DNA from: an uncultured Eubacteriales bacterium
Lineage (GTDB): Bacteria; Bacillota; Clostridia; Lachnospirales; CAG-274
Assembly (NCBI GenBank): GCA_902496345.1
Contig: CABVAP010000050.1
Coordinates: 1 to 15,150 of the forward strand
DNA length: 15,150 bases
Reading direction: 5' to 3'
Shown piece after piece: positions 13,531 to 15,150 of this stretch; positions within the stretch are counted from its first letter, which is position 1; every line of letters starts with the position of its first letter. Both the position numbers and the translations under genes were made by a program. The notes below the pieces were generated by a model. That model was not told the origin of the DNA, did not search any database, and worked only from the letters and a program-made list of their open reading frames with translations.

Positions 13531-14964
13531 TTATTTATTTTTATTTTTAACATAAGGGAGGGAAAAGACAAATTCACACCCTTTATCTAATTTAGTATTA
13601 AGTTTTATAACCTCACCGTGAGCAACTATAAATTCCTTTACGATAGAAAGACCAATGCCACTGCCCTTTTTATCTTCACCTCGAGAAACATCAGCTTTAA
13701 AAAATCTATCAAAGACTCTTTTTCTATCTTCTTCAGAAAGTCCACGACCGTTATCTCTAACGTGTACAAATACTTTTTTGTCAACCTTTTCTGTTTCAAC
13801 AAAAATTTCTCCGCCAACATAAGTAAACTTAACGGCATTATCAACAAGATTATAAATGACCCTTTGAATTTTTTCATAATCAGCATTAACAAAGAAAGAT
13901 TTCTCTTGAAAAATAACTTTAAGATTAATTTTTTTGTTAATAAGTCTTTCTTCAAAGTTATAGATAGTTTTCTTTATAAGTTCATTAACATCAAATTCAG
14001 ACAAATTAAGTTTGCATATATTAACATCAATGCTATTTATGTTGACTATATTGTCTGCAAGAGTTGCAAGCCTTTCTGATTCATCTAAAACAATTTTAAG
14101 ATAATGTTCTTGTTTTTCAGGTGGTATAGTACCGTCAATAATTGCCTGAACAAAACCTTTCATAGACGTGAGAGGAGAACGTAAATCGTGTGATATGTTT
14201 GATATAAATTCTCTACGCTTTTTCTCTTGTTCATTAAGGCTTTCTGCCATTTCATTAAGACTTTTTGCAAGCTGTGCAACTTCATCAGAGCCTTTGACAC
14301 GTATACGTTTTTCAAAATCACCGTTGGCGATAATTTTAGCTGCGTCATTCATCTCTTTAAGAGGTCTTGCAATTTTCTTTGATAGCAAATAAATCATAGC
14401 AAAACCGATAAGACCAACGATTATAGTTATACCGATGATTATTTTATAAACGCTGTTTCCAACCTGCTCAAGTTCGATTAAAGGTGAATTCATAAATATA
14501 GCACCAATGTTTTCGCCTTTAACTTTTACAGGGTAACCAACTGTCAAAACAGGCGTTTGGAAAATACCGCTAAAAGTACCCTCTGTATTAACAATGCTAC
14601 CTCCGACAGCTTGTTTAACTTCATCAGAAGCAGTACCGGAAATATCAGACTCAAGCCATTTAGAGTCAATATCATTTGATATAATTCTTATTTTATAATT
14701 TGAATCGACATAAATAAAACTTGCGTCAAGGTATTCGTCAAGCATTTCAATTTCGTTATCAATCTTTTTATCAAAAAAACCACCCCAGTAATAATACTGT
14801 TCAAATATACCAACAATCTTTTTGCCTTGTTCGGTTAAAATATCTATTTTTTGACTTTCAAAATATAAAGCGAAAGCCTTTGTAAGACCCATATTAATAA
14901 GCAATAAACTAACAAGCAAAGTTACCATATATATCAAGAATAGTTTTCTAAAAACTGATTTCAT
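13531..14964 (-). CDS. Membrane-bound sensor histidine kinase
   Basis: The 477-residue two-component kinase has a membrane helix at about 8-30, an extracellular sensor region at about 31-170 (PAS-like or Cache-like, not identified), a second helix at about 172-195, and a HAMP linker at about 195-250. The HisKA domain follows with phospho-acceptor His259 in ISNISHDLRSPL. The HATPase domain has N-box YNLVDNAVKF (Asn372, Asn376), G1 RDNGRGLS at 403-410, F-box RFFKAD and G2 GSGIGLSIV at 434-442. The ATG at 14964 has AGAGGTG nine bases upstream; an earlier in-frame GTG lies inside that binding site and is rejected. No response regulator is in the window. The gene ends about 20 bases from the his promoter with no terminator between, so read-through into hisZ is possible. 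Confidence 0.93.
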   Translation of the reverse strand: MKSVFRKLFLIYMVTLLVSLLLINMGLTKAFALYFESQKIDILTEQGKKIVGIFEQYYYWGGFFDKKIDNEIEMLDEYLDASFIYVDSNYKIRIISNDIDSKWLESDISGTASDEVKQAVGGSIVNTEGTFSGIFQTPVLTVGYPVKVKGENIGAIFMNSPLIELEQVGNSVYKIIIGITIIVGLIGFAMIYLLSKKIARPLKEMNDAAKIIANGDFEKRIRVKGSDEVAQLAKSLNEMAESLNEQEKKRREFISNISHDLRSPLTSMKGFVQAIIDGTIPPEKQEHYLKIVLDESERLATLADNIVNINSIDVNICKLNLSEFDVNELIKKTIYNFEERLINKKINLKVIFQEKSFFVNADYEKIQRVIYNLVDNAVKFTYVGGEIFVETEKVDKKVFVHVRDNGRGLSEEDRKRVFDRFFKADVSRGEDKKGSGIGLSIVKEFIVAHGEVIKLNTKLDKGCEFVFSLPYVKNKNK

Positions 14965-15035
14965 AAAATAAAACACCTCTGTTTGATAAAAGTAAATCCA
15001 CCCAACAAATCCAATTCTAAAAGGAATAAAACCAG

Positions 15036-15064
15036 ACTATAGATAAAATTAATTTTTATCGTAA
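15036..15064 (-). promoter_or_regulatory. Possible promoter of the histidine kinase gene with palindromic spacer
   Basis: On the minus strand TTACGA (15064-15059) and TATAGT (15041-15036) are 17 bases apart. The -35 matches consensus poorly. An inverted repeat, GATAAAA-TTAAT-TTTTATC at 15042-15060, fills the spacer and could be an operator. The leader would be about 65 bases. Confidence 0.3.
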
Positions 15065-15073
15065 TTGTCGATT

Positions 15074-15150
15074 TTAATAAGGGTCGCAAGACTTTAATCC
15101 GCAAGCGGAAATCGCATTTTCGCTGAGGAAAACAGCTGTTTCAAGGGCTT
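15074..15150 (-). other. Open frame entering from the right edge: partial gene C-terminus or repeat piece
   Basis: From the window edge to TAA at 15076-15074 the minus strand is open for 24 codons. It begins ALETAVFLSENAISACG and ends KSCDPY. The stretch is richer in G and C than its surroundings and uses codons (GCG, CTC, TGC, AGC) rare in the neighbouring genes. It also contains small hairpins, GTC-GCAA-GAC (15083-15092) and CCG-CAAG-CGG (15099-15108), and a 12-bp palindrome at 15130-15141. I do not recognise the peptide as the end of a response regulator. It may be a dispersed repeat that happens to be open, or a transferred fragment. Confidence 0.3.

Noticed and set aside
14965..14976. 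GTG start for the histidine kinase at 14976
   Set aside because: This GTG is part of the AGAGGTG ribosome binding site itself; the ATG at 14964 is correctly spaced from it.
1..15150. CRISPR array, tRNA, rRNA, insertion sequence or toxin-antitoxin pair
   Set aside because: No regularly spaced repeats, cloverleaf sequences, transposase motifs or paired small genes with binding sites were seen.
1..15150. Terminal repeats linking the two window ends (circular or element boundary)
   Set aside because: Only a nine-base inverted match is shared, which can occur by chance and does not lie exactly at the ends.

Overview
The window is AT-rich, with A/T-ending codons, AAGGAGG/GAGGTG-type ribosome binding sites and consensus sigma-70-type promoters. 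Gene content points the same way: short HisG with HisZ, an AraR-type GntR/LacI hybrid regulator, and a YmfI-like SDR. All of this suggests a low-GC Clostridia (Bacillota) chromosome. I cannot name the species. No phage, transposase, CRISPR, tRNA or rRNA is visible.

Plus strand, 241-4204: a probable operon of three genes. These are a secreted transglutaminase-like protein, endonuclease IV (nfo) and an SDR reductase (FabG family, with the look of the EF-P 5-aminopentanone reductases). A GalE-like epimerase follows, probably from its own promoter. A 15-bp AT-only inverted repeat separates the SDR gene and the epimerase gene. The epimerase has Phe where the SDR catalytic Tyr should be.

Minus strand, 5360-4290: an AraR-type repressor convergent to the epimerase, with a shared bidirectional terminator between them. 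Its promoter (TTGACT-17-TATAAT) is bracketed by two near-identical boxes 32 bp apart that resemble AraR operators. This predicts autoregulation.

Minus strand, 13376-5672: a histidine biosynthesis operon in the order hisZ-hisG-hisD-hisB-hisH-[PPC/DUF296]-[membrane protein]-hisA-hisF-hisI-hisE. It has a near-perfect promoter before hisZ and an intrinsic terminator after hisE. It covers every step except histidinol-phosphate aminotransferase (hisC) and histidinol-phosphate phosphatase, which must lie elsewhere. HisZ and short HisG form the first enzyme. HisE and HisI are separate proteins, HisA isomerises, HisH/HisF form the glutamine-dependent synthase, HisB is dehydratase only, and HisD does the last two oxidations. 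Two non-histidine genes are embedded between hisH and hisA.

Minus strand, 14964-13531: a membrane sensor histidine kinase immediately upstream of the his operon, with no response regulator inside the window. The right edge holds a short, less AT-rich open frame that is either the C-terminus of another gene or a piece of a dispersed repeat. No wholly new system is evident. The best leads are the paired operators on the araR promoter, the Tyr-to-Phe change in the epimerase, and the two uncharacterised genes inside the his operon.
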